Below, piece after piece: positions 11,068-22,501 of a stretch of 64,000 bases of DNA. Positions within the stretch are counted from its first letter, which is position 1, and every line of letters begins with the position of its first letter. The notes beneath the pieces are model-generated. The model did not search any database and was not told where the DNA came from. It was given only the letters and a program-made list of their open reading frames with translations. Source of the DNA: Hsuehochloa calcarea (Eukaryota > Streptophyta > Magnoliopsida > Poales > Poaceae); the NCBI GenBank assembly GCA_036346395.1, contig CM070599.1, positions 21,505,232 through 21,569,231 on the forward strand, given 5' to 3'. Both the position numbers and the translations under genes were made by a program.

Positions 11068-13024
11068 TTAAGCATATTTTGGTACCCAATACTTGGTTGG
11101 GTCCATGAATGTTAGTAACAATACTTTTGGGCCCCCAAATGGCCCTTGCAATAATCTTAAGTGAGCTAACAATCCTAGCAAACGCATTGCCACTTTTATC
11201 CTTCCTAAGCAAATAATGATCATTATAGATAATAGGCTTAGGAGTGATACCTTTGGGACATTGTTTACCAATGTGTTCCTTTTCCTAGCAATTGTAGCAA
11301 GTTGGGCTTTTTTGTCCATCCTTTGTCTTCTTGTCTTGCTTATTGCTGGTTTGCCTCATTTTTGAATGTCTTGATTTGTCATCCATTTGATTAGGGCACA
11401 CCGAGTCATAGTAGCCCTTCTCATTACATCCATGGCACTTGACATATTTCTTCGAGTGTCTTGCATTATACCTTGTCTTGCTATTCTCCTTCTTGGAGAC
11501 AAAACCAATTCCACTCTTGCAAGCATTTTTGCTTGCTCAATATGTCATCGAGAGTGGCCTTCCCTTTGTAGATTCTTTCTAAGTCATTTTTCAATGTTGT
11601 GACTTGGGCTTTAAGCTCTTTGTTTTCCTCTACAAGATTAATAAGACATATAAGAAATAGGAACATCTAGTTTTGAGCAACAACGCATATCAAGCAAATT
11701 ATCACAAGAAGTGGATATGCTAACCTTAGATGAAATGCAACAGTTAGAAGCTACACATGGCATATCATCTAATAAATCATATGTAATGCCTATATCCACT
11801 TTTGACTTATTGAGCTCATTTAGGAGGAGAGTTTCATGTTCATATTTTAGGACATCATAATTATTTTGAAGTGATTCATACTCTTTCTTCAAAACTTTGA
11901 ATTTTGATTTCTCTTTTTCTAAATACTCATTAAGCTCCTCAAGCATGTCCATCAAATCATCATATGAAGGCTCATCATCGTCACTTACCTCATTATTACC
12001 TTTTTCATGAAGTATGTAGACATGTCAAATAGTGATGGGGCCTCATATGCATTTGAGAGGTTTGATGGATCATCCTTTATAGCTAGCCCGACAAAATGTT
12101 TTCTTTTGTCAGCCTTATTCTTTCTTGATGATTATTTGGGCTTTTCTTCATCTTCCCCATCATAAGGACACTTTGAAGCAATGTGTCCCAATTTTTGACA
12201 ATTGTAGCACCTTAGAGTCTTGTGGTGCTTTGTACTTGAAGATGTGCTTGAATATTTATGTGAGTCACGTCTCTTCATGAGATCTTCCATCTTGTTCATG
12301 AGAGTGACCAATTATTCTTCGGTGTCATCATCTTCCTGATCTTCACTTGAATCATATTTAGCTTTGAAAGTATGAATTCTTTTGTTTGAACTTGAAGCCA
12401 CCTCCTTGAGCTCATCTTTGTCCTTTTTGTACACTTCATTCGTAAGGATATTTCCCAAAAGAGCGATAGGAGTCATCATTGGCAATTCGGATGAATTGAG
12501 GAGTAATGTCACCAATGTCTCATATTCCTCCGGTAGAGCCCTAAGCATCTTGCGCACAATATCAAGATCGGTTAAATCACAAGATAGGCTTTTGAGCTCA
12601 TTTACTATGTTGTTCATTCTAGAATATATCTCATTGATGCTCTCATGAGGCAACATAGTAAATGACTCGTATTTGAGCTTTAACCTATGCAATTTAGCTT
12701 CTTTGACCGTAGAAGTTCCCTCATGAATTTTCATAAGAGTTGTCCAAACATCATGAGCATTTTCAAGATTGCTCACTCTATTGAACTCCTATACACTCAA
12801 AGCACTATATAGAGCATTTAAAGCTTGAGCATCAAGTTGCAAGTTTTGCTCTTCCCTTTGAGTGGGGTTTTGTAGATCAATCGGAGTAGCAAAACCCGCA
12901 TCAATAATTCTCCGTAGGTTTGGGCTAATGGCCTCAATAAAGATGGTCATTCTAATTTTTCAATGAGCATATTAGAACCATCAAAGTGCGGTGCTCTACC
13001 AAAGGAGAAACTCTCACTATCCAT
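11068..13024 (-). pseudogene. Element X gag (Ty1-copia capsid-nucleocapsid polyprotein), broken
   Basis: The start is at 13024, where the minus-strand reading MDSESFSFGRAPHFDG is a typical copia Gag N-terminus. It then loses frame. 12776-12312 encodes 154 residues of the UBN2-type capsid region, including VKEAKLHRLKLKYE and a run of conserved acidic and leucine positions. A complete zinc knuckle (C-X2-C-X4-H-X4-C, CYNC...HIASKC) lies at 12210-12168. 11955-11638 is a lysine- and glutamate-rich coiled coil. A second knuckle at 11299-11258 has a TAG directly after its CYNC. Reading ends with a region that in SIRE-type elements precedes the protease (about 11160-11068), but no protease follows. 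Element Y sits 10 bp upstream of the start. Gag would form the virus-like particle. At least three frame breaks and stops make it non-functional here. Confidence 0.75.
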
Positions 13025-13034
13025 CCTTTACTCT

Positions 13035-14651
13035 TGAAGGACCGAAATGGCAACAGAGGGGGGGTGAATGGTGCCTTAAAATTAAGAACTCCCCTTTACT
13101 GTATTTAAATAAGATCTACAAACCCTCTCAAGAAGAGTAAAACAAAATCGAGAACTAATCATAAGTTCCATGCATTGCATCACAATATCGGACGTTCGAT
13201 TTTACCCCGCATACTTCCGCACTCCGGTAGTTCCGGAATCAGTGCGGAAGTTCCGCCTGCGGTAGTTCCGCTATGGACAATCGGAAGTTCCGATTGTCCT
13301 GACCGAAGAACAGTGCGCTCGGGTTTCTTTTCAAAAATCCAAAAACTAAATCTTGAATGCTCTTCTCGGTCAAGTTTCACAGACATCATCCTAAACACCA
13401 TCTTGACCTCATGGAGAAGAATTGCAAACAAAGATTCAATGATCAAGCCAAGAACGGATTTCTTGAAGAAGGGGCAAGAAAGACCAAAACCAATGATAAG
13501 CGAGATTCTCAGATTCTTAGCTCATGAAACTTTGAGGATGTAATAGCAATATCAAAACGACTCTAGATATCAAGTTTCATGCTATTTCTTAAGACGAATC
13601 AAAAGATATGTCAAAACCCTAGATATTCAACATGAAACAGAGAGAGAAGAGTTGCAAAGTCAAATAATCAAAACCTCGATTTCATTGGATTGAAACACCG
13701 ATTCAGAGGTAAAGCAAAGAGGAATGATTACAAAAGATTTCATTCATACTCTCCTCTCAACAAGCTCTCAAAAGCAAAACAAATCCTTTTCTAGAGCTAA
13801 CCCTAATTTTCTCTCAAAAGTCTAACCCTAACACTGTGGTTCTCCCTATTTATAGCCTTTGCTAATGGGCCTCCAACCCATTAAGCCCGCTACACCCAAA
13901 TGTAACGGCCTCCACTTTTGCCGCTTTGCGAAAAGACCCTTTCGCCTTTGCGCACCTTCCGAAGCCTCCCGTACACCTTGCTATCCTTGACTCACAACCA
14001 CCTCAAGATTCACGCCGTCTTCGACACATCCCAACCATTCTGACCTCAACGCCTCCTGCGCCTAGTCCGGTCCACGTGTCTCGTCACGACTCCATCTTGA
14101 TGTCCTGCAGTCAACACAAACAAAAACACATCACATAGCATTGCACAATATCATAGCATCAACATTTGTATAAGACTCAAACTCATACAAAATCAAAACC
14201 ACAAATTAACCTTCTCGCACGATTCGACACAATCGGAAGTTCGCACTTACCACAATGAAGTTCCGATTTTCTGAACATCCGCACTTCTCAGGATTATCGG
14301 AACTTCCGCTCTTATCATTGCGGAACTTCCGATCTTCGGAACATCCGTAAACCCAGATTTTCAAATCCAATTTTCATCTCAGAGAACCTTAATATCAGTA
14401 TTATCGGACACTCCGCTACCCCTTGAGCGGAAGTTCCGATTTCGCCACCGAACTCAAAACCGTGAAAATCGGAAGATCCTATTTCCAACGCCAGTAGTTC
14501 CGATTATCGAACTTCCGCTCTATACACAGCGTAGTTTCGATTTCCGACTCAGCCGTAAATGTACCAAACCGAAAAACTCAACTCTCAATCTAATCAACAC
14601 ACTTGTCAAATACTCATCACTCGAGTGGAGGACCTCTCACATGGTCTCTCA
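13035..14651 (-). repeat. Element Y left (3') LTR
   Basis: 1617 bp, starts TGAAGGACC and ends TCTCTCA on the plus strand; it pairs with 22502-24117 and is about as long. The two are highly similar but differ at many single bases and indels, most clearly at 13180-13340. Palindromes of the type CGGAAGTTCCG are dense at 13190-13300 and 14228-14560. Confidence 0.92.
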
Positions 14652-14662
14652 ATCTCCCCTTG
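14652..14662 (-). other. Element Y polypurine tract
   Basis: Plus-strand ATCTCCCCTTG directly abuts the left LTR. Read on the minus strand it is CAAGGGGAGAT, the expected primer for second-strand DNA synthesis, and it fixes Y's orientation. Confidence 0.75.
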
Positions 14663-15266
14663 ATGAGTATATTGACAATTACCAAAAAGCATAAGATGAG
14701 TTTGAGTTTACAACAACCAAGGTCTAAACAAAAGTAGTTAAGCTCAAGACCAAGTTGACAAAAGAGAAAGACTTGAGATGAGATGAAAGAGCAATTTTCG
14801 CACAAAACTCAAGGCTTTTCTCCAGAAGGCTTTTTCTCACAAAAATTCTCCCCCTTTGACAATAAAATCATCAATATGTAAAGAAGGGAGGAAAAGACTA
14901 TATGATGTTCATTTTAAGCATTAGGAGCCATGTAGATTATCCAAAATGACTATTAGAGAATTACACCAAGCCATAACACAGAAGAATGCTATCAAGATCA
15001 TGACAATTGATGTAGAGAATAGCTAAGACAGAAAATACATAATCTGATTAATGATCCAATTCTTTTAGCAAGTCAATTACACCAAGATGGCAGTCTAGCT
15101 AAAGGCATCCAAGGATGATACAAGCCATGTCAAATAATCTAAGTTGAACCAAGAAGACTCATACTGAATAGTTTAGAGTGCTACCAGTTGAAGAAAGACT
15201 TATTTTATCCAGAACTTGGTCTCTCTGGAGATAAGCAATTTTAGCATATTTTTCTTTTTCTGAAGA

Positions 15267-15436
15267 CTTTTTATGGTTTTATCTCAGTAAAGCAAGCTCT
15301 GGACTAGGTGCCATCCACAACTGCCTCCTAAGCTTCAACCATTTTTATTTAAAGGCTTTTTATGGTTTTATCTTAGTAAAGCAAGCTCTGGACTAGGTGC
15401 CATCCACAACTGCCTCCTGAGCTTCAACCATTTTTT
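15267..15436. repeat. 89-bp tandem duplication in Y 3' region
   Basis: Two adjacent copies (15267-15355 and 15356-15436) share CTTTTTATGGTTTTATCT and the stretch through GGACTAGGTGCCATCCAC. They differ at only a few positions, so the duplication is recent compared with the rest of Y. Confidence 0.85.
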
Positions 15437-16430
15437 TATTAGCCATGTGCTAGATCCCAAGCCTTATGCGATCACTCCAAGCAACAGACTTAAGGAGGTG
15501 ATCTTAGGTCATCCAAGGCTCCCCCTGAGTTCATGCCTAGTGCAATGGCAAGCCGTCTCATGAGAAAGATTTGGTGAGATCAGTTTTTTCGCACAAAAGA
15601 GATCATTTTTGCTTTTGAAGTTTTTAGACCAAATGATTAGAGATAAGTCATGTTTCTTAACACAATCGACATAGCTTACTCAAAAGTTCAAAAGAGATTC
15701 AGGACTCAACTCACCTACTTGACATGGCGAAAATCATAAAAGGATAGCTTCAACCAGACTAGTCTCAAGAGCTATCATGACAAGATTTTAATTCAAGTTT
15801 AGCATTTTTAATCACCTTAGCATGGCAAAGACTAAACTACACATAAAAAGTCATGATAGATCTAGCAGTTTAACATAAATCATGGCAAGATGTAAAAAGT
15901 GAAAACAGATCATAAGGGATAATAAACAAGGCTCCATTTGATTATCATGCAATGCTTGATGAAATGCACAAAAATCCAGATTCCCTTCAGAATGAGATGC
16001 ATCTTTTAATTCAGGTTGAGTTATGACAAAATTAAGAATATGGAATAGTCAAGAATAACTCCCCAAACCAAAGGAACAAAAGCGAGAATCGATAAGTAAA
16101 AGCAAAAGGCAATCCTTTAGAGCATAGAAAAGATATAGAGAATACTATCGCTCGCACGTGTTCTTATCTACCCCATATGATTCTAGGACTATCACCGATC
16201 AACTCATACACTAAGGAGCAAACAACTGCCCTGTCTACCCAAGGGTGGCCCGACCCCTGCTAGAACCTATAAGAAGTGAGTAAGCTCTACTTAGAGAAGG
16301 AAGAAACAGCTAATAAGCAGCATCCTAGAAGCACAAGACAAGAAGTAGCAGTCAAAGCAATTTGGCAAGTGAACCACTCTAACCTATGCTGGAAGGACTT
16401 CACCCAAAAATGAAACGAGAAGGAGTAATA

Positions 16431-16462
16431 GTATAATATAATATAATATAATATAATATAAT
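16431..16462. repeat. (TATAA)n microsatellite
   Basis: About six perfect TATAA units in a row, with no coding role visible. Confidence 0.9.
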
Positions 16463-16627
16463 AGTAGCACAAAGCTTCCTCACAAAGAATCCGTAAGGAC
16501 AAACCACCCCAAGCTCTCCCATGAGAAATAAAACCGAGAGTCATCCAGAGGCTTAGTGAAGATATCATAGCTAACCGTGCTCACTCTCCACAAACTGGAG
16601 CACAATGTCACCCTTCTCTACATGGTC

Positions 16628-19600
16628 TCAAGAAAGTGATATCGATATCAATATGCTTGGTCCGAGAATGTTGCACGGGTTCTTGGCAATGCAAATCGCA
16701 GACGTGTTATCACAAAAGAGTGGAACGCAATGATAGATAGTCCAAAATCCTGCAGGTCGAGACCATCCAAAGCACTTGACTACAAAGAATCGGTCGCAAC
16801 AACGTACTCGGCCTCTGCAGTGGATCGCGCACACCGGATTGCTTCCTTGACGACCGGAGACAAGAGAAGTGCCAATGAATTGACAAGTGCGTAGTGCTCT
16901 TCCTATCTATCCTACAACAAAAAATCGCATCGGAGAAGGCTCTAAGAGATAGACAAGAAGAGGAAGAGTACCGGATACCATAGTCAATGGTAGCTCGAAG
17001 GTACCGAAGATGCGTTTCACCGCCGACGGTGAGATACGAGGAGAAGCTCAAACCGAGCACAAAGACACACAGAGAAGTGTATGTCCGGTCTCGTGGTCGA
17101 GGTACAAGAGAGAGCCAATCATGCTCTGAAATCCTTTTGGTCAACAGTGTTCGCCGCCTTCATCGGATCCAGAGCTGCAGAGATGCCATTGGAGTTGATA
17201 TCGGCTTTCCATCATTCATGTCGAAACGCTCAGAGGTCTCGAGTGTATTTGCCTTGATGAAGAAAGGTACCTCCCGAGTCTGCTTGATTTGGAAGCCAAG
17301 GAAGAAACTCAACTCGCCCATCATGCTCATTTCAAACTCCGAGCTCATGACATCGGAAAATTGGGAAACGAGCATGCGAGGAGCCGCCAAAGATAATGTC
17401 ATCCACGTAGATCCGACGAGCGTAAGATCGGTGCCAAGACGGCGAATGAACAAGGTCTTGTCAATTTTACCCATCTCAAAACCATGGCTCGTGAGATAGG
17501 ACTTAAGCCTTTCATACCAAGCTCGGGAGCTCGCTTGAGTCCATACAAAGCTTTGGAAAGCCTGTAGACATGGTTAGGGTATTTGGGGTTCTCGAAACCG
17601 TGAGGTCAGTCGACATAGACTTCTTCCTCAATAAGGCCATTGAGGAAGGCACTCTTGACATCCATCTGGTAAAGCTTGAAACCCTTAGAAGTCGCAAAGG
17701 CAAGCAGGATTCTAATGGCTTCAAGTCTAGCTACGAGGGCAAAGGTCTCTTCAAATCTAGACCTCAACTTGAGAGTACCCACGAGCTACCAAATAGCCTT
17801 ATTTCAATGACTAACCCATCTTCACTTTGCTTGTTCTTGAACACCCATTTGGTCCCAATGATATTGTGACCTTGAGGGGGCTCAACAAGGGACCGCACCT
17901 TGTTTCTTTCAAAATTTTCCAACTCCTCATGCATAGCGTTTGTCCAAGACTCGTCGATAGAGCATGACAAACATCTTTAGGCTCAAATGAGGCGACAAAG
18001 GCGTAATGGAGACAGAAAAGAGACAAGCCGCCTTTGGAACGTGTGACACGCTCAAGAGGTCTCCAATTATCTCGCTCAAGGATGGTCCTTTGAATGTGTC
18101 TTGGAGGTCCAGGATGAGATGAAGAAGTGGCCTCTACCTCATTAGCGATGAGATAGGAACAGAGCCACTAGCTTCGAAGAAGCGAGAAGGTAAGGGTGAT
18201 CTCCTCGAGTGCGGTGGAAGAAGGCACCTCAAGAGGAGGAGAAGGAACCTGGATCGGATAGACAACCCTCATCTCCATCCTCCTCATCATCCACAAAGAT
18301 GGACTCAGGTCGCTCTAGGAAACTCGAGATATCGTGCCTAGTCCCGGACCGCCTCATCAAAGGTCACCTCACGTGTCTCTAACAATTTACTAGACTCGTA
18401 GTTCCGCACTCTATAGGCACGAGAAGAAGTCGAGTAACCCGTAAAGATCCCATCATAAGATCGTGACTCGAACTTATCTAGGTTCCCGGACTTCGTAATA
18501 AAACACTTGCAACCAAACACACGAAAATGCGAGACGCTGGTTTTCGCCCATATCTCAACTCATAAGAAGTGCGATGCAAGAGTGCCCAAGAAAACTCTGT
18601 TAGAAACATGACAAGCGAGCAATTGCCTCACCAAAACTTCCTAGGTGTAGAGTACTCATCAAGCATAGTCCCGCCATCTCGACTAAGGTACGATTCTTCC
18701 TCTCCACAACGCCATTTTGTTGGGGGCGATGGAGACGAGAACGGTGCTCTACACTGTATCACCACAAAACTCTCAAAGTAGGAATTCTTGAACTCGGTGC
18801 CATTATCGGTAATTGCTCGTAATGCACCGGGAGCTCAACAGAAAGCCTACTAAAAGACCACGAAAAGAGTAAACGTCTCATCCTTCGAGGCTAAGAAAAC
18901 ACCCAAGAATACCTCGAGAAGTCATCGACCACGACAAGTACGCACCACTTCCCTCCCATCGATCGCACTCTAGCCGGTCCCATCAGGTCCATATGGAGCG
19001 ATTGACCAGTGCATCTGTCATAGTCATCAGAATCGAGGATGTGAAGCGGAACCATTTTGCTTTGTCTTGGCAAGGAGTGCAAACAAGATCCTTGACCATT
19101 TTGAGTTTCGCAAACCACGAATGAGATCGTGGCGCTAACTCGGTCGATGATCAAATCCTATATGACCAAGTCTCCTATGCCGAAAGTCAAATCACGGATT
19201 CGTGCTTACTAAACACCTGAGAGGATCACCAGAAGACTCAGAAAAATCAGCACGAAAGATCCTCCCATACCGAGAAATCCCGCAAACCAGACTACCCGAA
19301 GAATCAAGAATTTTGCAATTGTTTTTCTTAAAGCTCACCTCATAACCGCATCGGTAAGCTGAGAGACTGAAAGCAGATTATACTGCAGCTTACTTACTAA
19401 GGCAACATCTTTCAAAATAAAAGAATTATTAATGCTCACTTTACCTTTAGCGATGACGCGCCCAAATGAAGCATCTCCAAAAGTGATCGTCTCATCACCT
19501 GGAGCGCGGGCTAAGGAAGAAAACCAACGAGACTCACCACCATATGACGTGAACACCGAGTCTACAATCCGCACCTTTCCTTCCCAAACCGTGACCACGA
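16628..19600 (-). pseudogene. Element Y pol: protease-integrase-reverse transcriptase-RNase H, multiply frameshifted
   Basis: Read right to left on the minus strand. The protease/pre-integrase zone (19598-19335) contains ESRWFSSLARAPGDETITFG; the DSG active-site region just before it (near 19545) is out of frame. The integrase core (19154-18891) has LHMDLMGP and VVVDDFSRYSWVF, supplying catalytic aspartates. Reverse transcriptase fragments are at 17970-17764 (GTKWVFKNKQ) and 17474-17160. The YVDD polymerase motif at 17409-17398 is intact at nucleotide level but shifted out of the surrounding frame. RNase H remnants include FCDNTSAICIAKNP (about 16720-16680). Together these would copy and integrate the element; here at least six frame changes break the chain. 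Many sit at CCG or CG sites. Confidence 0.8.
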
Positions 19601-19745
19601 GTCAAACAGAGTAAAGTCTCATCTTCGGGTGAATCAACAGTGATTTTGGCACCCAATCTTGAGTAACACGCGACATGATGAAGTAGTCAAGCAAGACCGA
19701 CCTCTATCTACCCTACGCCTCTGTCACTCAACAAGTCAAAATATC

Positions 19746-22448
19746 TCACTGTTCTTTGGATCCGACTGCTATGGAAGAGCGAGTCGAAGTGCCAGTAACA
19801 CGCTGATCTCGCCGCGGGTAGCTATCTCGAAAGGAAAAACGAGATCTACCCTCAGGACGGCGGAAGTTACAACCGAGAGGAGCATGAGGACGAAAATCAG
19901 AAAACTCAGAAAAACTAAGTCCTCGATGCTGCCCTAAAACATCAGATGGAACAAACTTAGACCTCGTGTTGGTCTTAGGTGCACTCAAGATATGGGGCTG
20001 ACCCTGAATGTGCCTAAGAGACTCAACACGGTCTCTACGCGCGATCTTGGCGCACCTGAAGCAATGATCAACTAAATGTCCATCTTTCTGACAGAAGGTG
20101 CAATGATACTTCGCCTTCTGAGGGGCCGAAGCTGTAGGTGGAATCACCTTGCTGTCAGAAATCCTTTGAACAAAACCCGCTGACTTAAAATTGACTTTCT
20201 CAGTCCTGGGCTTAGTTTTGATCACACCTGGTGCTATGGTTTTGAGCACGACAGGTGGATGCTTCCTCATATCCTCCTGGATATCATATCCTAGACCCTG
20301 ATTAAATCTGTAAATTTTAGATTTGTCTAGAATGAGATTGAGCTTCTTCTTGCCTCCTACAAGCCTCTCGAGAGTGTTCATAAGATACTGACACTCCCGA
20401 AAGAGAGAGGTGCAAGAAGAGCAGGGGGGAGAAGGGACAGCAGAAGGTAAGGGAGCAGAAGAAGAACAAACAACAGAGGAAAGATTGGCTTGTGCACGCA
20501 CAGCCGACTTTGGGGGGACAGTCCTACTGCTAGCAGATTGGTTCACGTTGCTAGGCGTCTCTACCAAACCCTTAGACTTCTTCCCAGCACACACAATACA
20601 AGCAGATGATTGTGTCTCTAGAAGGTCCTTAGTTAGCTTCACACATTTTTCATCCAAAGCAACCAAATCACATTTTAGTTTATTACAATGATTGCATGGT
20701 GAGCTAACAAGGTCCTTAGAAGCATACTGAGCCAATTTGTTATTGTGATCAATCATTTCTTGAAACTGCTTAGATACAGATTCTAGTTCAGCAGTTAACT
20801 TAGGACAGTTTAAACAAGAAACAATAGGCTCTAGTAGCGCAGACTTGAATTCAAGAATTTTGTGATCCGCCTGCTTTAGGTTCATCTTGAGATTATTACA
20901 ATTTTCACAAGTTTCAGGCAGATCAAGCAACATGGTATAAAGACCTCTAAACGAATTGTCCTTAACCTCACATGAGGTGCAAGCAGTAGCCTCAACAGTA
21001 GTGGATGAAAGAGGTGCTACCCTACTCATCTCTAATTCAGCAAGAAGGCTAATGTTCTCTACCTTAATCATGTCAAGTTCAGAGGACACACTATCATGTA
21101 AGGTCCTTAGTTTTTCCATATCATCAATCAAAGCACAACATGTGTCACATTCATCACGGGAGGGAGTAGATGTAAGTAAAGTAAGCTCCCGTGATAGTCT
21201 AGCTACTTCCTTCTCCAACCTAGCACACTTAGCCCTAGACTTAGCATGGAATCTACCTAGCTTAAGAAAAGCATCATTAAGCTGGTCATAAGTGGGACTA
21301 ACCTCATCTGAGTCGGAGTACACCATCATCGTCGCTCGATTCGCCTCGAGGGCCATGAAGCACATGCCGAGAAGTTGCCGCCGCCCTGGGATCATGATCG
21401 CCCTTCCCATCATCGTCACTCCACCCTCCACCTCGCCGGTGTCCGGTTCGTCGAGGGCGGTGAGGACGCGATGGAATGCCTTCTTTGCCTTCCCAAAGTT
21501 GCGAACTTCTTCTTGCCTTGGTCAGTCTTGAGGGCTTCGTGTTGCGGTTCTTGTCGATGTAGTCGTTCTTGCTCGGACCGCCATAGTCACCTTTGCCCTT
21601 CCCAAGCTTGGGACAGCTTGCTCGGATGTGGTTGGGGCCACCACACTCAAACAAATCACCGGACCTCCTCTTTCCATCCCTCCTCCTCTTGTAAGCATGG
21701 GAAAACTTCCAGCTAGGAGGGCTAGTGCTCATCCTCAAGTCGCTCTAATCGATCATCGCTATGTCACGAGAGCAGCTAGGAGAACCCACGATCGACTCGT
21801 AAGAAGATCCGAAGTGGGATCGGTGACTAAAGCCATCGATCGTGACTTCGACCTTCGAGACAATGTCAATCTCGTGAGTCTTGAGACGCGAGTAAAGCGC
21901 ATCAAGAGTCGTGTCGAGAGGTCCGTGCTATCTTTGATGGTAGTCACTTTCATCTCCCAAACACGAAGATCAAGTGCGAAAGCATCTGTCGGCGTTATCC
22001 GAGTCGGGTATGTAAGACCGACCGCCGGAGGTTGCTCAAAATCTTGTGAAAACGCCAAAAGCACTCGTCAAGAGATTCACCAACAAGCATCTCAAATTTC
22101 TCAGATTCACGCTTGAACTGGTCTTGTCGAACCGTCCTTAATCGGGTAGTGCCCTCATGGTATGCATCGAGGTCACCCGGATGTCGAAGCGTAAATCAAA
22201 TGAGAAATGCGATCAAACTCATACGCTCAAACCTCGAATGATTATGTTCCTTGCCTTAGCATTTGCCTCAACATCGCCATGTTTCCCGCATTGATGTTTT
22301 CATCGGCAGGAACAGCAAATCTGACCTTCACCTTTCTCCAGATGGCATACCCCTGAGCCTGGATGTAAGTTTCCATTTGGCTCTTCCACAAGGGGTAATC
22401 CAGACCATCAAAAACTGGAGGCTTGGTGGAATACTTGTCCGCTGCCAT
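19746..22448 (-). pseudogene. Element Y gag with coiled-coil linker and zinc knuckles
   Basis: The start at 22448 gives MAADKYSTKPPVFDG, the usual N-terminus of SIRE/Opie-type Gag. 22448-22242 covers the first 68 residues, then frame is lost. About 21738-21304 includes FECGGPNHIRASC, a zinc knuckle whose first cysteine is replaced. The longest open stretch (21431-19746, 561 residues) is mostly leucine/glutamate/lysine coiled coil, ending in a second, complete knuckle CTFCQKDGHLVDHC (C-X2-C-X4-H-X4-C). The long linker with two knuckles sets SIRE/Maximus elements apart from other copia. This is the best preserved part of Y. Confidence 0.8.
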
Positions 22449-22488
22449 GGCTCAACCGACCGTTAAGATCTATAAAGAAGAGCTAACC

Positions 22489-22500
22489 GCTCGATACCAA
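22489..22500 (-). other. Element Y primer-binding site (initiator tRNA-Met)
   Basis: The minus strand reads TTGGTATCGAGC one base inside the right LTR. The standard initiator-Met site is TGGTATCAGAGC, so this copy appears to lack the A of CAG. Confidence 0.75.
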
Positions 22501-22501
22501 T

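Larger units (their letters stand above)
14663..16560 (-). other. Element Y long 3' non-coding region
   Basis: About 1.9 kb between the RNase H region and the left LTR without a credible coding frame. SIRE-type copia elements often have an env-like ORF or long spacer here, but I see no transmembrane-bearing frame that persists. It contains a tandem duplication (15267-15436) and a pentanucleotide microsatellite (16431-16462). Confidence 0.6.
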
